NCBI RefSeq assembly: GCF_036417845.1
Contig: NC_089985.1
Coordinates: 32,880,583 to 32,944,582, forward strand
Length of the DNA stretch: 64,000 nt
Source of the DNA: Apteryx mantelli
Taxonomy: Eukaryota > Chordata > Aves > Apterygiformes > Apterygidae
Reading direction: 5' to 3'
The notes below the pieces were generated by a model. The model did not search any database and was not told the origin of the DNA. It worked only from the letters and a program-made list of their open reading frames with translations. Shown here in pieces: positions 45,191-56,450 of the stretch. Both the position numbers and the translations under genes were made by a program. Positions within the stretch are counted from its first letter, which is position 1. Every line of letters starts with the position of its first letter.

Positions 45191-48100
45191 TACCAAATAG
45201 CCTCAGGTTTGCTTAGAACTGGTTTAAAACCCAGCTAAACAGAAGGAAAACCCCTTATGCTGGTTTATAATCTGCTGGTTTCAGTTGTGGCCTTGTTTTT
45301 ACTGGCAGCAGCAGAAGTGAAACTCGTCGGGTTTAGCAAGAGTCAAAGCAGCACAGAGTTAAACACGGCAAGGGTGAGGCAGAGCAACTACTGGGGATCT
45401 AACAGGCAGAGACTGTGAAAAACTGATTTCCTAGATTGCTGGCAACTCCAGAAAAGAAAGAAAAAGATTTGGGGGGTGGGGGGAGATGCAAATTCAGGGT
45501 CAAAATAAGCCTTTAATTTCAGATTTGAGGGTTTTTTTCATATAGTCGTTATCCTTTGAAAACAACAGAAGAATACGGCAAAACAAAGGCTTTGTTTTAA
45601 ATTAAAAACAATGTTGAAAGGTCTGTTTGGAAACTGGCAAAACAAAAGAAAAAAAAGCAAAACAAAAGGGAAGGCAATTTCCTTTCCCCACTACAAACAA
45701 TTCAGCAGGTTTGAAACAAGGTCAACAACTAAAAATCTGCATTTTTGGTGCCAAATAAGCTTTAGTCAAGAAAACAGCTGGCAGGGTCAGTCAGAGACAC
45801 TGCTGATGTCCAGGGTGACCGACAAGGACTCGCTCTCAGCCCTCGATGCCCCGGGAAGTTCCTGCGCAGCGCCTCAGCTTCCTCGATTTCGATATAAGCT
45901 CTATATTAAGAGCTGCAAAAGCCAGGGCTTGGCCTGCGGGGGGAAAGCGCCCTGGGAGCGCTCCCAGGAAACACTAATGATCATTACCGAACGGGAGAAA
46001 ACCTCAAAGGTGGAAGGCAGTCGGAAGGGCAGGCTCCCAGGCCGGCATCTCCCCGCAGGCAGCGCGCCTGACACCCGATACGGCGGGCAGCTCGGGGGCA
46101 GTCTGAGGCGCTGGATTTGCCCCGAGACAGTTACACACTCGCACAAGCATCTCACTTGAAACCACAGGCAGCCGTTTAGCGGCACAGTCCAAACTTTACA
46201 GGCGGCGCGAACAGCTGGCGTGCACGGCGGGGAGCGCAATGAGGAGTCCGACACCACGAGCAAACCGCAAAAAGAGACTCCTGAATCCTGTTGCTGGGAA
46301 GAGATGTCGGAGAGACGGAGAGAGATCGCAGCCCCTTTCACTTCCAGGGAAGGAAAACGGACACTGGGCGGGGGAAAAATCAATCAGCAGAAACCTGGGA
46401 TGGCTCAAAGCAACAAAAGCAAAACTGGCCTGCTACATCCGTCTGTCTGTCTCCACGCCCCTGCTGCAGATCCAAGTACTTCCAGGCTGCTGAGTACAAG
46501 GAGACTCCATATAATTTGGTTAAAAACTAAGATGTTTGCACATTCCCCCTCATACTTCCCAAGGTGGATCTAAGGTTCAGCTGCCCAGATGTTTACTTCC
46601 AGTTTCGTGCTTTAGGGGATTCCCTTCTCTTCTCCACAATCAGCACGAAAGTCCCTCTTGTCACATCCCTTCACAGTGCTTAGACACTGCCTGCAGGAGC
46701 CCTGAAACTGCCAGAGAGTCTCCAGATGGACAGTCTGACCAGAAACCTGCTGGCCCTGGGGCTCCGCTATCGTACTACTCTAGGAAGTGTTATTGCCCAG
46801 ATCCTGATTCAACAGCTCTGTCTTTAAGCTTCATGTTAAACGCCTGAGAAGTCCTGTTGCAAAGCAGTGTTGGTTACTTAATCTTCAGCCTGTCCTGGAG
46901 AATCCATGCAACTGGGGCTTTTAGCTGGTGGACCTAAAAGTACATCAGAAGTGCCCCAAGGACCAAGCCTGCCGCTTTCAAACATCCCTTGCATTGTAAC
47001 CAGCCCAGCCCCAGCCTGACTGGAGGCTGGGGGCACACAGTGCTCCTGGGGAAGGTAAGGTATCCCCTCTTCTCCAGCCTTCACTAAATCCAGGTCTGGT
47101 TTCAATCACCCCGGGAAGGGGGAGTCATGCAATTAGGATGCTGGAGAGCCTGGCCTCAAAAGGCGCTGGCCCTCTCGAGCAGGGCCTGTCTATCTTTGCA
47201 TCCTGCTGGAGCCAAGCCCCAGCTGGGCTGTCTGTGAGAAACGGGGTTGTTGGCTGCCGATCCCAAATATAACCCAAATGATGGAAAATTCCAGGAAAGA
47301 AGCCAAGACAAGATGCTGGGAGGGGGATCGAGGGCCAGCACACAGAGCGGCAGGCGGCGGAGAAGGCCCTGGGCTCTCACTGGGGCAGAGCACGTCTGTG
47401 GGACTCCCCCTCCAGCCATGTCTCACCACCCCACACGCAGCGCAAACCAGCTCGGTCCCGGGGAAACCTGCCACCTCGAGCACGGTGAGAGGCACAAGCA
47501 TCCTTAGGGTGCTCCCCAAGCACCCGCCTTCGCAGCGACCTGGCTCCGAAACCCAGCGGAGCCTCGGCCCCCACCCATGCCCCAGCTCTGGGCAGCTGCC
47601 AGCGGAGCTGTGCTGGTGCTTTCCCCGACTCTCCTGACACTTGGAAATCCCTGTCTCATGCAAAACTGACCCTGAATGATTTCCAGGAATGGGACTGCTC
47701 ATACCTTCACTCATCCCTGTCCTGCCCTGTCCCTGCCGCTGTCCCCTCCCTTTGCGCACCATCCTTGTCCTACCTCCTTGCCGCACCACCAGCAAAGCAG
47801 GAGCTCCTCTGGGACCACCGCGGCCAGACAGGGCCTGGAGATGCATTTCACCCTGCAATCCCCTCCAGGAAAGTCCAGGATTGGTCTCATTGCCAGGTGA
47901 AAAGTCACCAAAAAGTTTTTCCCATGTCACCCAAGAAGCCTCCAAGCAGAAAAGTGAACCTCCTCTCTCCAGGCAGGGCGAAGCACATCCAAGTCATTTG
48001 GGGGGTGATGTCCTGTGGGGCCAGGGGATTTCTGGGGTACCTCATTCTTGGGGACTGGGTTCTTGCTGCTGCTGCCAGCTGACTTGCTTGGAGCCCTGCA

Positions 48101-48239
48101 AATAGGTGTCCAACAGCCTCCATGGAGCCAGCATACTCCAGTTCGGTCCCGAGGGCGATTACTCGGTAATCAGAGCCACAATCCCAAACACCAAGAGCTC
48201 CAGGCCTGTTAGCTCTGGGAAAAAGATCAGAGGAGACAA
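45191..48239. other. Non-coding stretch between the two CpG clusters
   Basis: Moderately GC-rich, with scattered CpG at about 45890-46260, within the presumed MOB3C 5' intron. Several long overlapping open frames (for example minus-strand 47190-47945) reflect high GC. None shows domain-like content that I recognise. Confidence 0.5.
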
Positions 48240-49073
48240 GCCAGCTGCTGGAAGCGCAGCTTCGCGGCTCGCTCTGACCCAGTTCCCTCCCGCCCTGAAC
48301 TTTCTGCCCTCGCTCAGGCGCTGGCAAAGCTGCTTCCAGCACCCACGGAGTCACCCAGGCGCGTTACGAGGGCAGCAGCTCTAACTGGCGTTTCGTGCGG
48401 GCGGTCGCAAACGGCTCGACCGGTCACTGTCCAAACCGCCCGCTCCCGGCCGGGCTCCTCGCCGCCCTCCGGGGCTGCGTTTCCCCCTTCCCCTGCGCAC
48501 AACGCGCCGTCTGCGCTAATCCCTGCCCTGCGGCTGGCGCCCCCAGACCTCACGGATCCCAGAAACAGGATCCCTCCGTATTTACACGCTCACCAGCTGA
48601 CCAGACACAACGGGAAGCGCCTCCTGGCACGTGTCCATCCTCCATCCGGGCGAAGGATTGCTTCTTCCCAGGTTATCCCTGGCCAGGTTTTGTCCAACCT
48701 GTGCTTAAAACCGCCCCGTGAGCGCGCGCCAGCACACGGAGCGGGACACGCTGCCTCTCCTGCGGGAAAGTTTGCGCTGCTCTGTCCCCCGAGCTGTCCC
48801 GAGCCCAACTCGCGTGGAGAAGGATTTGCCCTTCCCCGTGGCAGCCACCTTGCACACAATCCGCTGTGGTCAAAGCAACCGGGTCTCGGAGCCCCCTGAC
48901 CCTGTCCCGGTCTCCGTGACAAAGTCAAACAGCCGGGAAACCCGCCCCTCCGCCCTAGGTCCGAATGGCCGCGGCGCAGGTTTTGGCAAGCGAGACACCC
49001 GAGCGGCCCCGAGCCGCCCTAGCCGAGTGCGCACCCCGACAGGAGAAGGCTTCTTCCGCCCCCGAGCGCTCAC

Positions 49074-49330
49074 CTCATCCCGCAGCAGATCCAACTGCCA
49101 GCACGAAATCCCTCCGCTGCCGTTTCTGCCCTCTTACTGAAGAAACCCCCGAAAAACCCCGAGGCAGGCAGTCAGACCCCCTCGGGATGCCCCATCGCTC
49201 CGCTATCCAGCTGGCGCCAGCGCGGTGCCAGGGAGGGGAGGCGCGCACCGGCCCTCGCCGGCGTTTCATTAAAGAAACTCGGGCCGAGAGGTTTTCTTCC
49301 CCGTCGGTGATGTCACATCCTGACCGCGCC
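49074..49330 (-). other. MOB3C: Candidate non-coding first exon of MOB3C (3' end fixed, 5' end unknown)
   Basis: The 3' boundary is set by a consensus GAG/GTGAGC donor at 49074/49073. The start is unknown and is given only as a rough position inside the densest CpG stretch. Joining this exon to the acceptor at 39529 would create a short upstream ORF, MRNLHP and stop, across the junction. There is no transcript evidence. Confidence 0.35.
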
Positions 49331-49469
49331 GCCAGCTCCAGCTGTCCCTGTAAAAACTCGCTCGGCGCCGAGCCTCCCTGCCCCGCGCGGCCCCGCTCGC
49401 CCCCCTTCCCTCCCACGTCGCCGGCCTGCCCGGCACCCGGCGCGGTTCCTTGGAAAGCGGCCGCCCCGC

Positions 49470-49492
49470 GCGCACGCACGCACGCACGCACC
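49470..49492 (+). repeat. (GCAC)n microsatellite in the MOB3C CpG island
   Basis: Five CGCA units in a row (CGCACGCACGCACGCACGCA) near the upstream edge of the densest CpG stretch. Confidence 0.85.
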
Positions 49493-49916
49493 ATTCCTGG
49501 ATGCTGAGGTCCTTTCTGGACAGCGATCCCGCTCCGCTGGCTGCCGCTCGCTGGCTCCGAACGCAGCCTCCCGGCCGCCGTCACGGAGCAGGACAGCAGT
49601 TCACTGGGGGAAAGGGGATGAAATCCGGCAGGGTTTTTTTTCCTCTTCTCTCGCGCAATCTACCCCCCCCTTCATCCCTCCCCTACGCACACCTTAAAAC
49701 ACACAAAATCAGCTGAAGGATTTAGTTCCAGTACAAGCTGGACGCTTTCCAGAAAAAGAAAAGAGAGAGAGGAAAAAAAATTCACTTCACAGAAAACAAT
49801 TCTAACAGACTTACTTTTGTTGGTCTAAGAGGTGGGGTGAGTTATGAAGTGCATCGCAATATTTAAATACCACTCAGCAAAAGAAAGCCTGAGCCAGCAA
49901 GTTTAGCATTAAGAGG

Positions 49917-49934
49917 AAAAAAAAAAAAAAAAAG
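49917..49934 (+). repeat. 18-bp poly(A) tract
   Basis: Eighteen consecutive A, just upstream of the MOB3C island. No retroposed body is recognisable next to it. Confidence 0.8.
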
Positions 49935-50574
49935 AAGACAGACAGTGTGGGATTTCTTGGCATGAGACAGGTTTGCAGGAGTCAGGCACAGAGCCGCTTT
50001 GCGTCCAAACTCCCCAAAGAGGATTTAAAACTCCTGGCATATGCCCCAAGTGAGCGTGAAGCTTGCAGGTATTTTAATGGGGTGGGAGGCAAGAGCCCAG
50101 CAAGCCGCGCCGGCACTGGGAGCAGGGCTCCCCTTCTCAGCACAACGGCTTGCAAACGTCCTTTCCCAAAGGAGTACCCCTCTCCCTAAGGATGCCCATG
50201 ATGCTGGGTCCCTTTTGAGACAAAAACTTTGCTGGAAGTGCTTGAAAAAGCAGTCTGCATCAGGACAGTTATATTTAGGGAGATATTTCTGGGCTTTGCT
50301 TAAACATGTGTTAAATATAGGTCTGACCAAGCACATCCACCTGAGAGGAGAGGGCTATGGACCAAGGCTCAGGACCAGAATAGGAGGCTGCAACCTCTTC
50401 CCCCATGTCCATCCCACCCCCGGATTCAGGCAAAGGGTGAGCACAGCCCTGGGAGGGGGGAACAAGGAGCAGCAAGGGGACAGACGCCCACACTAGCCCT
50501 CAGTGAGCTTTACCAGCTCAGCAAGTGAGAGTGTGAGAAAGGAAACCACAAACCTATCAAGCCTGCAACATCAT

Positions 50575-50634
50575 GCAGCTCTCCTTGCTTGCCGGCTGAG
50601 CCGAGCAGTGAGCAAGCAGGCAAGGAGAGCCTGC
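50575..50634. other. 60-nt hairpin-forming inverted repeat
   Basis: Left arm GCAGCTCTCCTTGCTTGC (50575-50592) pairs with right arm 50616-50634 over 18 base pairs with one bulged base and one G-U or mismatch pair, leaving a 23-nt loop. The size is in the pre-microRNA range. No known microRNA is recognised and there is no expression evidence. Confidence 0.45.
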
Positions 50635-50767
50635 TCATGCCAACACATCCGTTTCCAGAAGTGCTGTCTCCAAGTCAGAAACTAGTCTGGTGTAAATGAG
50701 TGTCCCCTCACATACAAATCAGCAGAGCTGCTTCCGACTGCAGGCACAAAAGATGCTCCGTGTTCAA

Positions 50768-50820
50768 AGTCCTTCCTCTTTTTTTTTCCCCCCCTCTTTT
50801 TCTTTCTTTTTTTTTTTTTT
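50768..50820 (+). repeat. Polypyrimidine tract
   Basis: About 50 bases of almost only T and C, ending in a run of T. Simple low-complexity sequence. Confidence 0.8.
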
Positions 50821-51143
50821 GAGCAACAGTAAAGGGGTTTCTCACCCCTCTGGGATTCCCCTACTGATGCTGCTGTCAGAAGACAGGAAGATCTAGTAGC
50901 TGCATATGGTTGTATTAAGCAGAAGGTTTAGGATGACGGATTTGCTTCCCTGACCCCTTCCTGCAGCTGTCACAGCTTGAAATCAAGCTTCAGGCTTCCC
51001 CCTACCGCTGGCTGGGTGGCAGCTGGCTGGTGGGCATTGGCCATGGATTTTGCCTTCTGATCCCATGTGGATTGTGCACCAGTAGGACATGAGTCTGCGG
51101 GATCAGGCTCCCGTCCCCTGTAACATGGCTTCTCAGATACGGA

Positions 51144-51151
51144 TGACGTCA
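51144..51151. promoter_or_regulatory. Perfect cAMP response element
   Basis: TGACGTCA, the full palindromic CREB/ATF site, about 1.6 kb upstream of the MOB3C CpG island. It lies outside any CpG island, so a promoter-distal role is possible, but a chance 8-mer is equally plausible. Confidence 0.35.
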
Positions 51152-54100
51152 GGGTTTGTCCTTGAGTCACAAGGATCAGAGGCAATCCTTAAAAATAATG
51201 TTACCTACCCAGTGGTGGCAAACCATCCTTGACTAATAAACAGCCCTGCCTGGCTCCAGCTCCAGCCTCCCGAGGCAAACAGCCACCGAGGGGGGAAAGA
51301 AGACATGGGGGGGCCCTACAGCATCAGTCAGCAGGGACTATGGGCTGGCGTTAGTCTGGGGTCAGGGGAACTGGGACCTGGCAGGGCTGAATATCTACTA
51401 ACAGGGCTTTGGCACACCCCAGGAGCCCTCTGCTTTCCTACCCGTCCCTGCTTGGGACGCAGTCAAAGGGCAGGTCGCAGGCCAGGCGATGGGGGAAGGA
51501 CACGCCAAGGACACACAGGATTCACCGGTGCTTGGGATCCAGCCCCGGCCAGAGACAAGGGAGCCGGCACCCGTCGCACAGGCAGTACAAGATAGCTGGG
51601 AGGTGTCTCACAGCTGCAGCACGTTTCTGCAGAAAAGGTGAAATCTGAAGGTGAAACACCCTGCACATCCAACTCCCAGGGCCAGAGGGAAGCATGGGGT
51701 ACAGCATCTTTCCAAGAAGAAAATGTAGCCCTAAATGATTAAACTCGAAAGAACAGAGCTGCCAGGTTCCTCTGTTTCATGTGTTAGGTTGTTTACCACT
51801 GCAGTCATCAGCTAATTCAACGTAACAGACACAACCCAAAAGCTCTGGTCTGTGTATATATGGATATTCCCCCCCCACGCCAGTATCTACAGTCTATTTT
51901 AGAGGCAGAGTCTTTGCCACAGTAGCTCTTGTCCTCACCACCCACAGAGCTAAATCTGCTCCTACCCACATCAGCCTGGCCCCGCTCCTGAGTGAATCTT
52001 TTGAGGTCACTGCAGATAGTTTCAGGTAAAAAATAACACCGCTAAAACAAGGATCTGGTCCAAGAAGCCCAGCAGGCTTCTCACGGTAGCTAGCTAACTA
52101 TGTCTTGCTTCAGCAGGTTCAGGCAACGGCAGCAGCTCTGCAGCGTTTGGGGTTTTTTTTCTTTTTTTTCCTCAGTGTCACCAGATGCAATTTTCACAGA
52201 TACGGTTTTCTGAGTTGGCTGAGATTAATTCTCCTCTCACCTTGGGCTGCTCTTATCTCCCCCAGTTCAGACCTTAAACAACTGTGATCACCACAGCTGC
52301 ATCTTTGCTTCCTTTTTTAACCAGTTGCCAAAATTTAGGGCGTCCTACAATGTTCTGTGGTAAAAGTCCAAAAACCGTTGTCTCCCTGCCTCCCAGAGCC
52401 AGGCTCTGCTGAGGCCGGGGTGGCGAGTGGCACACAAAACCACAACTTCTGCAGGAGAAAAGGCAGGATCATCTTTATGGCTACAGCCTACTACACTTGG
52501 GGAATTTGGACCCAGTTCCCTCGCTGTCCCCAGATTTATCTGCCTCCGTTCCTCACCCCTGCAGTCCTGTGACAGCAAAGGAGACACCGTCTCTCATCAC
52601 ATACTTGCAGCAGGAGACCTGCAGAGCTGTAAACGCAGCCAGCTCCGTGTACCCGGGGAGGGCCAAGTGTTTCCCACCTCAAGTGCTTTTTGCAGAGAAG
52701 GAGGTTTGGATCAGCGGGGCTGAAGCTACAAGATCCTAAAGGATGTCAGCCGGTTGCAACAGGGGGAGTGGGTGCCGCTGTTACAGGACGGAGGCCCCCA
52801 GCAGCCTCCTCAGCCCCGTAGGCAGGCTTTCCTTCCCTGCACCACCCCAGCCTCTGACTGATGCAGAGACAAATAGTTTCTTGCAAGCTGAGAGCCGAGG
52901 GCAGGCCCACCTTCCTCTGCATCACAGGATGTCGCAACTGCTTCGTCTTTCAGGAGCTAGCAACTGCAAGAGGAACATTTCAAAGGCCAGCACAAGGTCT
53001 CAGATCAGCAGAGCTGAAAGCCCGGAGGGAAATGCCCTCCCAGGAAAACAGCCCAGAGGTGGCATGAGAAGACATGGTATCAAGCAAGGAGTGATGGCTG
53101 CTGGGGGGGCTTTAACCTGGCCCAGTGCCACAGCAGCAGCAATGAGGGAAGCATAAGATTTGCACCATAAACAGCGGGAACGCTACGCTTAGGAGAGCAG
53201 AGACCAGCATTCATCCAGAGCTTTTTTTCCCCTCCATCATTGCTGAGCACGTCTGTACGCTTTGTTCATTTCAAATAGCCCCGAGGCAACGATGCATGAG
53301 GCTGGGACCTCTGCACCAAGGGCAGCAGTGATGCCTAACAGCACCTTAGCTCAGCAATTAAACCCTAAAGAAAGAGAGGGAAGAAAGCCCAGGTCCTTCC
53401 TCACACCTTGAGCCTTTCCAGGCAGATGCATTGGCCAGCCTGGCTAACTACACACCACCGGGTACTGGGTAACGTGGCAGGGGCATGTGCAAACCTCTGC
53501 CACGTGTTGCTGAGGCGAGGAACGCAGGATTGTGCTACGCAATGAGGAACAAAGACAGCAGCAGCTGGGGGAAGTCTCTCCAATGCTGCATGTTCCTCAC
53601 TCACGTGTCAAGAGCAGGCCTGAGTCCTGGTGAGCACTGGAGCAACCCTGCTGTCCTCAACTCCGGGAACCCTTTGGCACTTGAGTCCGTGCTTGTCCCT
53701 GAACGATGCAGGAAACCACAAAACATCCTTGGCCCTCGTGACCAGGAGGCGGAGGCAGACGTCTGTTTAGCAGATGTAACTTGCAAGAACTAATGCCAAG
53801 CCAGGAGGAAACCTTCAAATGAAACCCTAGCAAAAATACAAACGTATCCAAAACATATTTATGTCATCTGAGGAGGCTTAGATGTAGAGCAAAGAAGTAT
53901 TTTAAAAAGGGCTAGGGACCAAGGAGGGAAGTCATGGCCAGGATTTATATTCAGGCAGATGAAGCCAAAATACTTAGAGGCAAGATGAGGTCCTCCCACC
54001 CTCCGGAAGGAGTTTGGAGCCAAAGGAGATGGGCTGGAAAAAAAGGGCAAGTCTTTCGAATGGGATGAAGTTAAATCAGATGTAATCCAGCATGTCTGCA

Positions 54101-54984
54101 GGTATAATAAAACCAGGGTGAACGGCACCTCCCCGTCAGAGAGTTATCCCTTTCCAGGAGGCCTCAGATTGCAGAAACATCAAGGCTGGGATGCTGTTAC
54201 AGCATGGAGCAAGTGGTCCCAGCTGGGCGGTGGTGTCAGTCAGGGGTCCCAGCTGCAGGAAGGCAGGGCAGGAGTTGCTTGGGAGAGAGAAAAATGCCTG
54301 CAGGTGCGGTTTGGGGGCAGGAGGGGCATGTGTTACCATGAAGAGAGCATCGGTCTGCCCCGGAGGAAGGAAGAGGGAGGTCTGGCCCAGCTCTTGAAAG
54401 CAGGTGCATTGCTGAATTTATCAGAGGGGAAGGAAGTGGGGAAGGAAGTGATCCAGGATTGCTGGACTGCTACATCAGGCCTCACAGCCGGTCAGGGAAG
54501 GAGGCCCTACACAGCGACACTGCTTCACAGAGGTTAACGGGACACGACTGCGCTCAGGAAGGGGTTTTCGGGGCTACGAGTGCAGCGTGCTTCCAACGAG
54601 CACGCTGCGAGGCGCAGCACCGGGCCAGGCTCTCTCCTGCCACGCAGTGCCGTGCTTCGCCTTCACCCCTCTGGCATAGCGGAGAGCTGGTGTACAAGCC
54701 GTTGGCAGAAGAGATCCCCAGCGGCATTTCGGGCCCCAGAGATCCTGGCCTGCGTGTCAGGAGGCCGAGCCAACCCAGGGAGGCCTTCAAAGCAGGCCAG
54801 AGTTTGGAGCCCAGCAGGCTGGCACGGACCGCAGGTGTGCCTAGCCTCCTCTCCTACGGGTGGCATCACAGCATCGGGAAACACTTCTCCATCATGGGAT
54901 AAATTCCCTCCCCACGCTCCTTCAGTAAGGGGGATGTGTTGCCTGCTGAGCAGGGAGGCACCAGCTACGAGCGGGGAGCAGATG

Positions 54985-55250
54985 CAGGTGCCGCAGCCCC
55001 ACGCCACGGTGCAGGCCAGGGCCACGCGCGCGGGCTGCGTGTGCGCTGCGGGCTCCGTGCGGTGCCGCAGCCCGGGGGTGGACGCGGTTCTGCTGCCACC
55101 GCGTGGCTGCTCGGCCCAGCCACACACGGCGTGCGGCGGCGTGGGCGGCTGCCGCCTCCCGCCACGGCACCGGGCAGAGCCAGCGCCCACCCCAGGCGGG
55201 AACCCCGCCAGCTCTGAGAAAGCGGCTGGTGCCGGTGCGTGACCTGCCCC
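54985..55250. promoter_or_regulatory. Orphan CpG-rich patch
   Basis: About 265 bp of dense CpG (GGGCCACGCGCGCGGGCTGC and similar) in the middle of an intergenic region. No good first-exon donor with a recognisable gene follows on either strand. It may be the promoter of an unannotated non-coding RNA, an orphan CpG island or an enhancer. Confidence 0.4.
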
Positions 55251-56379
55251 TGCGGGCAGTCGCCCAGGAACGGCCCAGTGCAGCCTCTCTCTGAGCACAG
55301 GCAATGCTGGAGCCTGCGGATTCCGGCTCCAGGGACCCACCCTGCACCTTCTTATCCCATGCAGAGCAGAGGGACATGATGCTAGAGCCTGGCCAAACAT
55401 TTCTTCAGCCATCCCATGGTCAGGCAGCGGAAGCTGGCACAGAATGAGTTTTTCATGGTGCACTTTCAGAAGTTGCTAGGTATCAAGGCTGTGACGTCCA
55501 TGCAACAATCCATGCAGAAACGGACCAGGGTTTTTGTTCAAAATGAAGCAAACCTCTGTGAAAACAGAAGGGAACAGTAGGTTTGCTCCATTTGTTTCCA
55601 GAAATGCAAAGGACTGGTTCAGAGAAGTTTGCCTCAGATGCAATGTCAGGAAGAGCAAGTTACTCCTCCTCACTCCAAGGAGTCTTTCAAAATATCAGAG
55701 ATACAGAGTGGGAACTTTCTTAGCCGTGGGTTAGAGGGGATTGGAGTCTTGCCATTTCTAAGGCTCTAATCTTCATTTGCCATGCACAGGAATAAAATAG
55801 GTATTGATGAAAAAAACAAGATTCAGCATTTTAAGCAAGGGTAAGAATATCATCATTCAATATGTGCTTCCTTGTTTCTTTCGACAGCCACCTTTCATGA
55901 GTCAGGGTGTTTCCACAAGGAACAGGACAGGTATCCTGGGTTTTCTGATGACGTTTCAGTAAATCTCCCTGGGGCGACAGGGGTGGGTGGACAAGCCTTG
56001 GTTTTGAGATGTTGATAACGAAGAGCCTCTGGCTACAAAACTTGCTCCACCACTCCAAACAGGATCTGCTGCCACATCATTGAGCTTGGGCTCTCTTCCA
56101 GCCAGAGACAGGCCGTAGGCCGCACCAAGAAAAGGAGGTGGTTTGTAAAGCACCTAATTAAACTGTGAACTTCTTGCTGCAGGATGCTGCAGGGGCTGAA
56201 AGGGCCATGAAGAGACTGGCTTTCTCTTCCATGAACATGCCCGCTTGAGGGCTACTGAAGACACAAGGTCATCCATCCAGCTCAGAAAGACCCTAGCCCA
56301 CAAATGGCTGGAATTTGGCAAAGCAATCTGGGAAACCATCACTGGATGCTTTTCCTGGTCTTATATGCTTCCTGAGGCA

Positions 56380-56450
56380 GCTAGTCTACAATCTAGGACA
56401 CTGGGCTAGGCAAACCTTTGGTCTAACCCAGTACAGCCCGCCGCGTTCTC
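56380..56450 (+). mobile_element. Old L3/CR1-type LINE 3' tail
   Basis: CACTGGGCTAGGCAAACCTT followed by TGGTCTAACCCAGTACAGC matches the common amniote L3/CR1 tail ACTGGGCTAGATGGACCTTT...GGTCTGACCCAGTATGGC. It is short and diverged. Confidence 0.55.

Larger units (their letters stand above)
39529..49073 (-). other. MOB3C: Presumed 5' UTR intron of MOB3C (9.5 kb)
   Basis: Runs from the candidate first-exon donor to the acceptor before the start exon. It contains a MIR-like SINE at 40625-40812, a TA/TG microsatellite at 41318-41384, a C-run near 41552-41565, and a second CpG-rich cluster at about 44780-45190. I recognise no protein-coding exon in it. Confidence 0.5.
48240..49620 (-). promoter_or_regulatory. 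MOB3C: CpG island, likely MOB3C promoter and non-coding first exon
   Basis: GC-rich sequence with frequent CpG runs from about 48.2 to 49.6 kb, densest at 48.9-49.5 kb. On the minus strand a strong donor, GATGAG followed by GTGAGC, ends a candidate exon at 49074. No TATA box is evident, as is usual for CpG-island promoters. A CRE-like TGATGTCA lies near 49308. The island is the nearest strong one upstream of the MOB3C start exon that also has a good minus-strand donor. Linking it to MOB3C is inference; it could also fire divergently. Confidence 0.55.

Noticed and set aside
47190-47945. 251-codon minus-strand open frame
   Set aside because: GC-rich sequence with overlapping open frames on both strands, no domain, and no splice or promoter context. 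Likely chance.
54663-55463. 266-codon minus-strand open frame
   Set aside because: It overlaps a CpG-rich patch where stop codons are rare. The translation is low-complexity Pro/Ala/Gly-rich with no domain, and equally long frames exist on the other strand.
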